A program made the position numbers and the translations under genes. From Mastigias papua (Eukaryota > Cnidaria > Scyphozoa > Rhizostomeae > Mastigiidae): a DNA stretch of 64,000 nucleotides. Shown here one piece after another: positions 1 through 20,114 of this stretch; within the stretch, counting starts at the first letter, position 1, and each line of letters opens with the position of its first letter. The notes under the pieces are model-generated. The model was not told the DNA's origin, did not search any database, and worked only from the letters and a program-made list of their open reading frames with translations. Location: contig OZ025279.1 of assembly GCA_964019165.1 (NCBI GenBank), forward strand, positions 2,432,456 through 2,496,455, in the 5' to 3' direction.

Positions 1-785
1 TCATCGCCGATAAATTACGATTAATGATAACCAGGCCTAAATTTCAGATGTATTGAGACTTGCTAGCAATGTCCACGATTGAAAACGAGCAATGGCCACA
101 GGGTATTTCATTACATTAATCATCGATTTGGAATAAATTAGGAAATCAAATCAAGCTATCCTCTTTCTCTATTTCCTTTTCATTGTAGACTATGCTATTA
201 ATAGCTGTCAATTACTTTTATCCTAGTTTACCACTTCTTTTCTATTTCATTCTTTTACATTATAAGTCTTCAATTAAAAGCAGTCACCATGTATCAAGAA
301 TTTACATAAGTGAGATAGTCTCATCCTCAATGTGCTTTGATTGGCTTCTCATAACACTCGAGAGATTTTGATTGGCTGCAGACACTCCACCCTGCTTGTC
401 TCGGCCTGCACATAGTTTAGTGTTTGTATTTAGTGTTTGTACTGATTTCAGTTTAATGCAGCATCTTTCATTTTATCTCAACTGTTTGAAATTTCACTAA
501 GACTTTAGGGGAAGGTTTTCATTGCATCTATGGGTTTTTATCGAAATGATATGCTACGTTACTGTATGGTTCCAGGTCAATACGAGTAATTTGTAAAGAA
601 CCGTGATGCCATTTGAAAAGACGGCCTGCCAAAAACACTTGATAGTATTACGCCATTTTAAATGCTTTGCTTAGAAGCACTGAACATTTGAATGCTGAGA
701 TTTGGATGTTTCTCTCTGTTACTGGACGGTGTCTTGACGATAAAATATCTCGCATTGAATTTCTTATAAGGAATATGCAGCTCAC
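1..785. other. Presumed intron of the LamG gene; no exon recognised
   Basis: I translated the minus strand downstream of the last LamG exon and found no convincing continuation with the required entry phase. The stretch is AT-rich and unique-looking. The next exon may be short or lie beyond the window edge. Confidence 0.4.
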
Positions 786-1062
786 CTGAAAATGAATATG
801 AAAGATAAATTTTGCCATCAGGTGTCACACTGTCAAAAACTGCCACGAGGTCTGATGAAAACATGGCAAATGTTTTCCCCATTTCTGCATTACACCTGCC
901 AATTATCACGTGGTTACTGGTAGCCACTGGATTGAGGCGGAAATTTTTTGGTTGTGTATTCTGCGCTATCATTGGTCCATCTATGAACAGCATGATTCCT
1001 TCTTGTGAAGACCAAGTCACCAAGACCAAGTGCCAGTTATCCAGTTGCAATTTTGATGAAGC
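786..1062 (-). CDS. LamG domain exon (second half)
   Basis: This exon is bounded by acceptor TTTTAG and donor CAG|GTGAG. It encodes the WHLVLVTWSSQEGIMLFIDG strand pair and the NHVIIGRC strand, then leaves the LamG fold with an FDSVTPDGKIYLSYSFS tail. Plus-strand open frames over this exon are shadows. Confidence 0.82.
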
Positions 1063-4000
1063 CTAAAATTCGGGGGAATTTTACTTGTTAATAACTTCCC
1101 ATTTAGATAATTGCTAATACATCTTAGGAATATGAATCTTAATCCTGTGCAATACATAGCTGGAACTCGGTGACAGTAAGTCTTTTCCAGCTATGTATGG
1201 CACATATTTAATTAGTCTTGTTGTTTTTAGGTAGCTTGTTTTAATGAACAAGTAAAAACCTGTAATCGAGATTCCTCTTTTAGGTCTTTTTGTGCGAATT
1301 TTCTCTTACTTTTCTCTAATTATTGTAAAGTTTGCTATCGTTGACACCATGAAAGATGGGTCCATTCAAGTACAAGCCCTTTGTTTACTTTTCAACCTAA
1401 TAATTCAATAAAGGTTACATAAAGGAACCCTTAAAACGTAATCATAATGCTTTAAACCATGGAATTTTTTGTAGCTTATTTTCCTTTTCCTAGTTCTATC
1501 TTCCTTGAAAATTTGGTTATTTTTCCCACATCCCCATGAAAAATTGAACAGTTTCTCGCTTTTCACTAAAAATTACCACATCATGTAGTGAAAGAAAACT
1601 TTCATACCCGCCAGAACTTAGTCTTGTCTGCGACTTCACAGATAATTTCTTCCCCTCTCATATAGAGAGAAACTCCTTCGCCATTGTACCCACCCGAATC
1701 AAACAGAAACCGAGCGTAAGTAGCATTTGTTGTGTTTGATGAACTAATCTTGATTCTCATTACCACAGAGAGACCATTTGTACACTTTTGTGGTTGTGCG
1801 ACACAGCTACCTGAAAGGAAAATCTATTGCATTATAGTTAATATAACTATCGGTATACATACAGTGTCTTGCATATTAGGTTGATAATAATGAACAAAGC
1901 TCTGTATGTCTCTATTTCTTACTATTAAGCTGGACTTACGATGGCTTCAAACCTTCTATAGCCATGTGGGGGGTGGGAAGCAAATTTTCTTTCTTTCAGA
2001 GGGGGAGCGAGAGAAGGCTACAGATAATAGCTATTAGAAATTTTTTACTTGTCTACAGTCTCAGAAAAATTAGAAGGAGTAGCAAAAGTTAACATTTTAG
2101 ACATATTTTGTGCTAGAGGGATCGTAGCCCCTCTCCTAGCATGCCAGCTACTGCACCGCTGGTTATAACACGTTTCTCCTCCATTGTCGGTTTTATAATA
2201 GTCTCCAATATCCAGATACAAAAGCTAGCTGCATTAAATTTACTTTGCTTTCTTTGTGGGAAATTCCTTATGGATACACTGTTTGTTTATAAGAACCAAA
2301 TAATTTTTGTTGAGTCCCACATTGAAGCAATGAATTTTGACGTTTATTAGCAACATCGTCAGAATTTGCTCGTCGCAGGCAGTAGATAGTCGATACCTGT
2401 AAATGGTTGAGTGCTTGTGAGTCAAAAATCTTATCGTAAATTTCTCATCCGAGGCTAAGAGTATTTTAACCGTGCTCTTATATTTTTGGCGAATTGAGCC
2501 GCAGTGCTCTAATAAATTATGTTGTTTTTAAAGAGTGTGTAATCTTTAAGGAGGTAAAAAGTGTCCCTTTTAGAAATTCAATTTCATGCCAGGACAGAAT
2601 ACTTCTTTGATAATCTCTGCTGTATTCATGTCTTCAAGAGTTGTTCATATTTTTCATCTTCAATTCTACATATTCATACAATTCGGTGATAAAATCTAAG
2701 TGTTCAAAACAAAATAGTTAAAAAAATAAACTACATATCAAAATATTAGCAATCTTTGTTCAGTATATATCAAGCACAAAATAAATATCAAGATTATTAA
2801 GATTTGCCAATACCAATATTAAGAATATTGTGAAAAATATAAACATTACGAATATGAATAACAAATGAATAATCTAACATATATTATTGCTTTTGGTAAC
2901 ATATATTATTGCTAGTTGAAACCATCTAATAAGAACAGCTCGGAATATCATATCTTTTATAAAACGATATTAGCCTACCAGTCAACTCTCCTGCATCTAG
3001 CCAGGCAGTTTTTCCATCAAAACGCAAACCAACTGCATCATTTATAACGTCACCGTGTATATCCAAAGGAGGAACAACTGGAACTTTCTTGTTGTAGATG
3101 AATCGAAGAGGCCATAAGTATGAAGGTGATATGGTGCTCTTTGTACCTTAAATGTGCGGGATGCATTCAAACATTAAATGTATATTTCTAGATACGTCAA
3201 ATGATACTTCAAAATTTAGCTTATATTAGAAACTTTGGAAATGTTGAGTTATCGATGAGCTTATAGAAAGAGAGGAATAAAAGGGTAGAGAAATAGAAAA
3301 TGTCTTTCACCTCTGACTTGCTAATAACATAAAGCCCTGCCTAAAGGACGCAGAATTTCCACCAAGCTGATAATCATAGGAAACCAACTTAAGCTTTTCT
3401 TTAATTTGAATATTCAAACTCCACCTCTATGCAAAATGCACTATCCTTTTAATCTAAGTCCTTGTATTATTAAGAGAACAATAATCAAAATAAAATCAGG
3501 AGTTTCTGAAAAGTAACTTTGTAATACTATTGGTTACCGAACTCTTCATGGAATGCATTATCCGTCCCTAGATACTTCTAGAAGAACTTAGGGTCCCTAG
3601 ATACTTCTAGAAGAACTTTGCTTCCAGTCAGGGGCGATCCTAGCGCGAAAAATCTTGAGGAAAGACAAAACGACAGGATCAGTTTTCTAGCGCTACTTTT
3701 TTGAAAAAGGCAACAGATATCTGCACAGCTGATCTCAATCAAATTTTCTCCTGAAATATACTGAACCCTACATTTGAGATTTGACAAATACAAGGTAGCC
3801 ATGCATACTGCCCATCAATTATGTTTGAATGCTGTGAGAATGAACGTTTAGAGCAGTAATACCGTATTAAAAATGTTTCAGATAACCCACGTTGTAACTT
3901 GACTTCTGTTGATAGTCCAGGTAGAGAACAGAAAGCCGTTAGAATGGAGTTAGCAAGGACGGAATCGTCTTTATTACCTCACCACAAGATTTTGTGTGCA

Positions 4001-4992
4001 TGCTTGCTTAATTGCATACGACCTTTCATACTTATATACTCACTTTGGCTCTCTGAAGTATTGACATTTCGTAACTTGTTTGGTTTCATATAAGTCGCAA
4101 TCTGAACAAACAATTTCGGCGCTCAAATCTAATAGACAGCGAATTTAGTTTCATGCACCTGGAGGTTAACTGTTTAACAAAGTCATCCTTCATTTAAATG
4201 TGAACTTTTTGAATTGAGTATCCTATGATTAGTGATAACAATGGATCATTCAATACTTTTGAAGCTCGAAACAACGTCATACCTGCGACTTCTAGAGACT
4301 GCACCGCGATTCCGACAATCAGCTGAAACAAAAACATGATCTTTTAGCTTTTAAGCACCAGAAGGTCATGTAGTCCAACCTCAACTGCTGGACAAATTCT
4401 TGCAAAATATCTCTGTGAATTTTCGGGTTCTTCTTCTCTCTAGTTTGTTTATCTTGATCGACGATAGCTGTTTCATTCAACTTTGCGTTCTAACGGCTCC
4501 TAACTGCATTACTTCATCTAGTAAAAATGCAGAAATTTTGCGCAAGCGAGCCTATGAGCATGATCAAGCAAGCAGGTCTTCTCATTGCCATATACCGCGG
4601 CATCCAAGCAACCGTTTCAGTGCTACTCGAGCACTCATTGAATTAGCTGCGTTTTCAAGATAGAGATCCTTTAGATTTTGTGCGAGGCCAGCTGTTCTTT
4701 TAGATAAAACTTCCTCGAGTAGCTTATAAACCCTGTTCTGATCTACTGGAAAGTCACGTTTCGAAGTCCGGATAGGCCAGTTTAGCGAAAGTGTTAATCG
4801 ATTGAATATCTATGTCCTATTGTCAACAGATAATGGCTCAACATACCAAAAAGCGTGAGGGAGATTAATTTAACTCCTAAGGGTAATATTTCACGATTCA
4901 AGAGAGACCAAATCCCTATCGTGGAGCGCTTTTTCTGCACGAGCAGACGCGATTACATAAAGAGATACTACAGCAGAGATTGAGATCTGCAT
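786..4992 (-). CDS. Secreted LamG/pentraxin-fold domain protein, 5' part (3' end off window)
   Basis: Five consecutive minus-strand exons join in phase: 4992-4957, 4322-4283, 3146-2979, 1810-1608 and 1062-786 (724 nt, about 241 aa so far). The first two tiny exons read as one signal peptide (MQISISAVVSLY then LIVGIAVQSLEVAG). Exon 3 ends in WLDAGELTG, exon 4 starts SCVAQPQKCTNGLSVVM and contains GVSLYMRGEEIICEV, and exon 5 has DNWHLVLVTWSSQEG and LFIDG. This cysteine pair and the 'W-H-x-V-x-V-T-W...G-x-x-x-F-I-D-G' signature are typical of concanavalin-like LamG/pentraxin domains of extracellular adhesion or matrix proteins. The last exon ends with one extra base at a strong donor (CAG|GTGAG), so more exons lie to the left of base 786 or outside the window. 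Seen: exons, phases, motifs. Inferred: secretion. The start exon uses a mediocre donor (TAT|GTAATC) and is the weakest part of the model. Confidence 0.72.
1608..1810 (-). CDS. LamG domain exon (first half)
   Basis: The acceptor TTTCAG and the donor CGG|GTATGA bound 203 nt, entering in phase 1 and leaving in phase 0. It encodes the conserved first strands of the LamG fold with the Cys pair in SCVAQPQKC and the glycine-rich FLFDSGGYNGEGVSLY turn. It joins in frame to 2979-3146 upstream and 786-1062 downstream. Confidence 0.82.
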
Positions 4993-6960
4993 TGTTGAAG
5001 ACAGGACGCCATTTATGATGAAAATGATTCTAGTAGCTACAGCTACTAGCAAAGAATGGAAAAATTTGTCGTGTCCCACTGGGGTTCAAGTTAAGAAATT
5101 AATTGAAAATTGCTTTTTGATCGGCCCTGATGTTGACATGCGGGAATGTTCTGTTATTTAGCGGGATAGTATTGAAAACTGTGATCTCCCTAAGATTATT
5201 TTGGTTCTATGCGTCTTCTCTTTGTAAAGGATCTTTTGATTTGATAAAGATACTTAACAGGAATTTCATGTCTAATTTAGAGACATTAACGTTTTCAATT
5301 GGTGATGAACAGAACCTAACCAAATACGTAATGAAAGTGATAAATCAATTGCGCAGAATCACGTCGAGGAAAACCATTTTAATATCACTTGCAAAAATTG
5401 TTATACTATCCATAACGAAGTAAATTACATTAACAAACTTTTAATATAAAAACCAAAAACCTTGTATTCTGAATTAATGAATATATTTTTGAGAACATAA
5501 AAAGGAAAATTTATTAACGTAATGTTCTAGGAATGGTATACAAAACTGTAAGTATAAAATACTATTTTATGAGATGAAATGATATAAACCGACCTTACGA
5601 TATAAGAATGGTGAAGACAATGAGAACATAATGATAGGCTTTCAGCTTTCACCACAAAAGGGGTAAGGAGCTTTTACAAGATTTCACGTTGTAATGTTGT
5701 ACCAGCCAGTGTTTGATGGAAACACAAACAACAAAAACTGTAGTGAGCTTAGGGAACAATGTCTACCCTTGTACGGAACAAAATTATGCTTGTCCTGTGT
5801 TTCAAGATCTGGCCAGCAAATGAATGTGGCTTGGGAGCACGGTCACTGCCAGCCATCAAAGTTAGGTACTTCACCGGACCACGCATGTAGGGGTAACACC
5901 ATTCAACACAACGGCAGTGCAATAGACTAGGTGATTAAAGGGTGGTAAAGAGCATTATTTATGACAAACAATTATACCTTGCTTAAAATCTCTCATTATT
6001 CAACCAAATTTTCTCCTGGAATTGGGATAAATTCGGTTATCACTCATGGAGAGAGGTAGATGGGATATCCCCCAGCTCCCACGCAGGACAATACGGCTTG
6101 GGAGGGCGTTAATTTCATCTTCTTTTGCTTCTTTGCTGCACCACAACGTAGACACTGACGGGATTAAACGATTATTATCACCTTTGTAGCTGTCTTTTCG
6201 TAAGTTCCCTATTGACTATCTCAAGTCCTGTTTCAATTCTATAGATTCCTGGAGAGCATGAGAAATTTTCTCTTTATACAATGTCACTCAATTCCTACCT
6301 GTCCGTACTTGTATCCATTCGTTTAACAGATAGGCATAACAAAGCAAGCATCTGCTGAATGATTTATACTAGTACACTTTCAGTAATGTTTCATGTTTCA
6401 GATATGGGTCCTACTGAGATGTGATTGAGGATTTCATAAGAGTTCATTTAATTTTCATTGACTTCTCTTGTTCTTGCATAAGTTATACAAAAAGAAATTT
6501 AACACGGAAAGCTACCATATTCTAAACAGAAATGGAAAAATAATGAACAAAATTCATTGTCAAGAAGGTAAATTTTGTCCTAATGTAGTCCTGGAAACAT
6601 AATTATAAGCATAAATAGATAATACCATTCTATCTACCAGAAAATACTACTATTTGTACATTCATGAAAAAATTAACTGTAACATTGCATATTTGATAGC
6701 CAGAGAACATGGCATAAAATGAAAATAATCCGTGTTTAGAATTATTGTTTTTGTATATCTTGAGTGTTTCTAAAACAGTTGCTAACCAGAATGTATGTAA
6801 GTTAGTAATCTTGGTATGCTACGCTGAAGATTATAGAATGCTGTTATCATTTCAGAATTTCAGGATTTGCTTATTCTTATCAAACTTTACTTACCACCCT
6901 TTTTATAATCTTTCATATTTTAGTACTGCAGGCGCTCTCCTGACTAAAATGCAGTAGATC
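4993..6960. other. Intergenic region upstream of the LamG gene and downstream of HSF
   Basis: No gene or clear repeat is recognised. It should hold the LamG promoter near 5000-5600. Short open frames here (for example 5130-5423 and 5694-5930 on plus) show no family motifs and are not flanked by convincing splice sites. Confidence 0.4.
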
Positions 6961-6983
6961 AAATTACAAAGCATGGCAATACA

Positions 6984-7318
6984 CAGAAGAACAGAAGAAG
7001 AGAAGAGGCGAAGAAGAGGAGAGTTGAAAAAGAAAAGAGGTAAAGAAGAGGAGAGGTGAAGATGAAAAGAGGTACAGAAGAGAAGAGGTGAAGAAGAAAA
7101 GAGGCGAAGAAGAGAAGAAGCAAAGAGAAGATGAAGAAAAGGGTGAAGAAGCGAAGAGGAGAAGTAAAGAAGAGAAGAGGTGAGGAGGAGAAGTAGTGAA
7201 GAGATCAATAGATAAAGATGAGAAGATGAGGAGATGAGAAGAGGTGAACAGGACAAGATGACAAGAAGAGATGAGAAGATGACAAAAGGGGAAGGGGAGG
7301 GGTAGATAAGAGTGGACA
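6984..7318 (+). repeat. Polypurine (GA-rich) tract
   Basis: About 335 bp of nearly pure purine on the plus strand, built from degenerate GAAGAGAAGAGGTGAAGAA-like units without a fixed period. It starts about 157 nt downstream of the HSF stop codon, so an HSF transcript that extends this far would carry a pyrimidine-rich (CU) 3' UTR. Such tracts can form triplex (H-) DNA; that is known for the class and not shown here. Confidence 0.85.
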
Positions 7319-7474
7319 CGAGATTTCAGCTGGAAAGAGTAGTGAAAGATTAGATTAGGGTAAACAAGAGTAGAGAAAGTATGAATGTAGGAAGAGCACA
7401 GTTAGCAAAAAGACATTGAATTCCTATAGTACAGAAAGTTGATGGTCTAGAGTTGTAGATGTAGAAATTGCAAC

Positions 7475-16170
<8,696 letters not shown>

Positions 16171-16259
16171 TTTTATTTCTTCTTGCTGAAATGCGTCCTG
16201 AAAGTTTGAATCTTTTAAAGCATGAAGGGAAGCTGCTGAAAAGTGTACGCCGAATTTAA

Positions 16260-16385
16260 AGACAGTTAAAGTTATTGTAGACCACGTGCAAATACGGCGG
16301 TCGGTGATTGGATGGCTATTGTAGTCACGCAATTAGTGCCATGGAGACTCTTGGGAAATCAGGTTGTAAATGTCACGTGATCCTT
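16260..16385 (-). promoter_or_regulatory. Probable HSF promoter elements (CCAAT box and E-boxes)
   Basis: Upstream of the 16170 ATG the minus strand has CCAATC at about 16305-16311 and CACGTG E-boxes at about 16284 and 16374. The GC content is locally higher than the flanks. There is no clear TATA box. The start site is unknown. Confidence 0.35.
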
Positions 16386-16389
16386 ATAC

Positions 16390-19300
16390 TCGTTTCTACC
16401 TTTGATCAAGTCTTTCACCGTTTGCTCTTCTTACCGAATGCGTCGAAAATTCACCAAAAATATTCTGCAAGTCAGGTTTCCAACTAAATTTACTTTTGAT
16501 ATGTCCGCCAATGAAATAGGGTCATCGCTGTTCAAGATAATTTGAGACAGTTGTTATATTTTTATATCTCTTGCTAAATGGCAAATCGCAATATTTACAA
16601 ATTTTAATAAACATTACCTTCGCTTCAATAACTGAAATTTGGACCAAACGATCTTCCCCCATACCATGTGCTAATAGTGATTAGAAATTTAGTTGTAGAA
16701 GAGAGTTTGAAGTTGGCACAAAAGACCAAATATGAGGCTTAATTTTAGGCACAACCTTTCACAGCATCAAAAAGAGAAGCAAGATTAAACTTTCAACACA
16801 AAAACCGAGGACAAATCAAATAAATAATTTCAAATGTTTAACTACAAAAAATCCTGGGCATAGGACAGAGTTTCAAAATAACAAGTCAATGGCTTTATGA
16901 AAATCCCAACAGTTTGGCCTAAACTGCACTGATACTTTACTTTAAATGTTTAAATTATGTTATAGGCCAGGGCATAGGCGACTGAGAAACCGAAAGGTAT
17001 AATGTTTACGAGACGTGAAATGTGACGATTTTGTAGATGTAATTTCGTCTTTACTACAGCTACTTGGGACAGCTGTTAAATCTGGACCGAAGCTTGATGA
17101 ATACAAAATTCTTAGTTATTCTAAGCTGCTAGAAAACTCCTTAACATACAGTTAAGCTTGTATACATTTATCGATGTATGCTAGTACACGCCATTTGGAC
17201 AAGGAACCTAGCTGACGGCCTAGCTCCAAAAGATGACAAAACTGTAGTACTAAAATTTCCCATGAAAATTCCTTAACAGTTCCTTAATTTTCACTGCACA
17301 TTTAGTGCCAAACACAAAGAAGGTAGGAAAGAAGTTTTAAGATGCTACAGCATAATGTCAAATTGTGAAAGCATAAAGCATACTTAATGAAACACTTTGA
17401 CACAAGCATAGCAAACAACATATGCGGATTTTGGCTGCAAGTGAATGGAACCAGCTTCCTAATTCATTATTGCCTGCTGCAATAGAAAATTTGAAAATTG
17501 AAAAGTTCCTTATGAATTTTCCTTTAGTAGCATATGTTCTCTAGATATTTTGGCACTATACATGTAGATTCCGTATAAAATGATTCCTTACAAAAGAAAA
17601 GCGTGTACCCATGTACCAATGTCCTAGATTAAAGACAAGCCTCGAGATTCACTCTCAACGTTCTGATCTCCCCACTTTCTTGCTTCCTGACACCTAATTT
17701 CTGCAAAAGATACAAAGGAACTTCGCAAAAACTAAGCTACCCAAATTGGTTTTATGGATCCAAACTTGCGTGTCTATATCAACAAAATATATAGAAAATC
17801 AATAAGCCAGAGAAAAATACTATAGAGGATTATAACACATTTTGATTACAACAGTGCAAAATATGCCTAAGAATTCTTACAATAGCATTAGAATTTGAGT
17901 TAATTTTAAGTACCTTAACATTCTATATAGTATTTCTGAAATACCAAATCAATATTTTGTTTACTGATTAAGACAATAGCTTCATGAAACGAAATACCAA
18001 CATAGATGAATTAACTATGCAACGAAGAACCAATATTTAGCAAATATAGATCTTTACAAATACGAACTATAAAAAAATTAAAGAACGCTAGTAGACTGTA
18101 TAACTGTGAGTGAAAGATGGAAAGTTGGAATAACTTATATACTTAATCCATCTTTCAGGAGTGTCTGAGTTCAGTATATATCAATTTATATATGTAAATG
18201 CATACTAAGAGGATAAAATATTTCGCAAGATTATACACTTGAACACATTGCAAAATAGAAAAAGAAAGCAATGTTGGATGTACATGAAAAGAAATTCGCA
18301 AAAATGAAATTACAAAGTGCAAAAGAGTGTATATAGCTCAAAAATGGTGATAGATAAAAAATTAAATAAATATTTATCAATATACGATAAATATGGTAAA
18401 GATGATAAAAACCTTCAACGGTTAATATATTGAAAGAGGATTTAATGTAATAATCTTTAAAGTGGGCAGCCTGTGATAATTTATCTACATACCGAAAAAT
18501 TCTTTACAACACTTGTTGTATGTATGAAAAAGGTAATCTGGTTATCGTTATGTAGATTTGTGGGCCTTTGATACTTGAAAATAAGGGGACTGTAAAAATA
18601 CTGAATCAACACAGCTCGTTTGTTCAATGCAGGGGAAAATCAAATTTTTCGCCAAAGGTGACGATAATTGATCACTTTCCGTATAGTGATATTAAGCAGT
18701 GCTAAGGATGCTACGTCATTTTACATCATTTCAATGAGTTGAATTTATTTCATATTATCAACGAGATAATTTGCATAAAGCAGCCAGCTCATTCTAGCGA
18801 GCAGAAGACAGTAAAACCTACGGATTTAATCCACTTATGCTATGTTGAACATTTATACGCTGAGAATAATGAGTCTCTTTCAAAGTTTACTTTGTACCAA
18901 AACCAACATTCAATTGAGATGTTACCAGAACAGAAAGGAATATAATGGAAAAATCAGTATGACGTCACAACATGGAGTTGGAATGAAAAAGAACAGAACC
19001 GATAGAGAATTACATGGGTGTTCAAGAAATATGCCTTTTGCAGATGTCCTGTTTAGACAGGAGAAACATTTAATGAATGATAAATATTGGAGAAAAAGAA
19101 AAGCAAACAAAAAGCCAGTACGCACTTCAAAATTGATACAAAAAACAGGATCGAGCAATGGTTCTAGCTGAGCGGACAAGATAAGTATTCTGCATGGACA
19201 ATAAAGTTTCTTTTGCGTCAGAAAATGAACAAGGTCTTGTCCTTTAAAGAAACAAAATTTTATACTTGAAGCGAACCGCTTCAAGAAAAGTTCAATCATG

Positions 19301-19600
19301 CATTCAAAATATAGGTTCAAAAATACTATCATGTCTTCCCTACTTTGGATAATATGGAAAAAAGATCAATGATGGATGTCCTAACAATACCACAATACTT
19401 CCAATATACAGGGCACTATCGGTCTTCTGAGTGTTCAAAGTGCATTTGAAAAACCAACCCGTCCCCGAATGATCTTATAAGTTCTAAGTTCTCTACTACT
19501 GAGAATGCTCCAAAACATACCGGCACGCTTATCTTCCTTAGGGAAGATGGCCTTCCTTTGGAAGGTGGCTTCAATGCAAATAACAAATAAAGATCAATTG
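16390..19600. other. Intergenic region between HSF promoter and phospholipase C 3' end
   Basis: AT-rich, with no supported gene. The overlapping open frames at 18739-19332 on both strands show no family motif; a Lys/Arg-rich plus frame (18842-19171) is the longest, without start context or splice support. Confidence 0.4.
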
Positions 19601-19618
19601 ATTGCTAAGGATGTCCTG

Positions 19619-19624
19619 TTTATT
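19619..19624 (-). terminator. Candidate poly(A) signal for the phospholipase C gene
   Basis: AATAAA on the minus strand, 491 nt past the stop codon and the first canonical hexamer found downstream of it. Position only; no transcript evidence. Confidence 0.25.
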
Positions 19625-20114
19625 GTTACAAAAGCAATCAAACAAAGCAAAAAAGTTTAACTGGTTCAGCACTATCAATTATTGTCATCAAGGCCTCAAA
19701 TTTTTGATAACAGAGCAGTGAAAAGTTTGCATACAGTCGGGTAAGGAGAGTGATGCTTTTCAAAACAATTTCTATGGATGAAGAGCAGACATTCAAAAGT
19801 ACGGTCAAAGTATGAACCGGCTAAAATAACTTATATTATAGCTCCTCTTCTCTTAATTTCTACTATCCTTTCTGTCTCATATGTACTTCCAATCTTGTCT
19901 TTTGTACTTTCAAGCTTGCCTCTTCTTGTCTACAATGCTTTACGAAATCTCATTCTGAATTCGAGGCTCAAGTAGAATACAGGTGCAATTTCTACCTCGT
20001 GCCATACTGTCATCCAAATGCGTTACAGAAAACGATTCAAATAAAAAATATAGATGAATATTCTTGAACGAAAAAACGCTACCGAGACAAATACTTTAAA
20101 TGAGGACGATATGT

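Noticed and set aside
5694..5930. Cys-containing plus-strand open frame considered as a small secreted peptide
   Set aside because: There is no signal peptide, no splice context and no recognised cysteine framework.
6903..7319. 138-codon minus frame of Leu/Ser repeats
   Set aside because: It is the complement of the polypurine tract.
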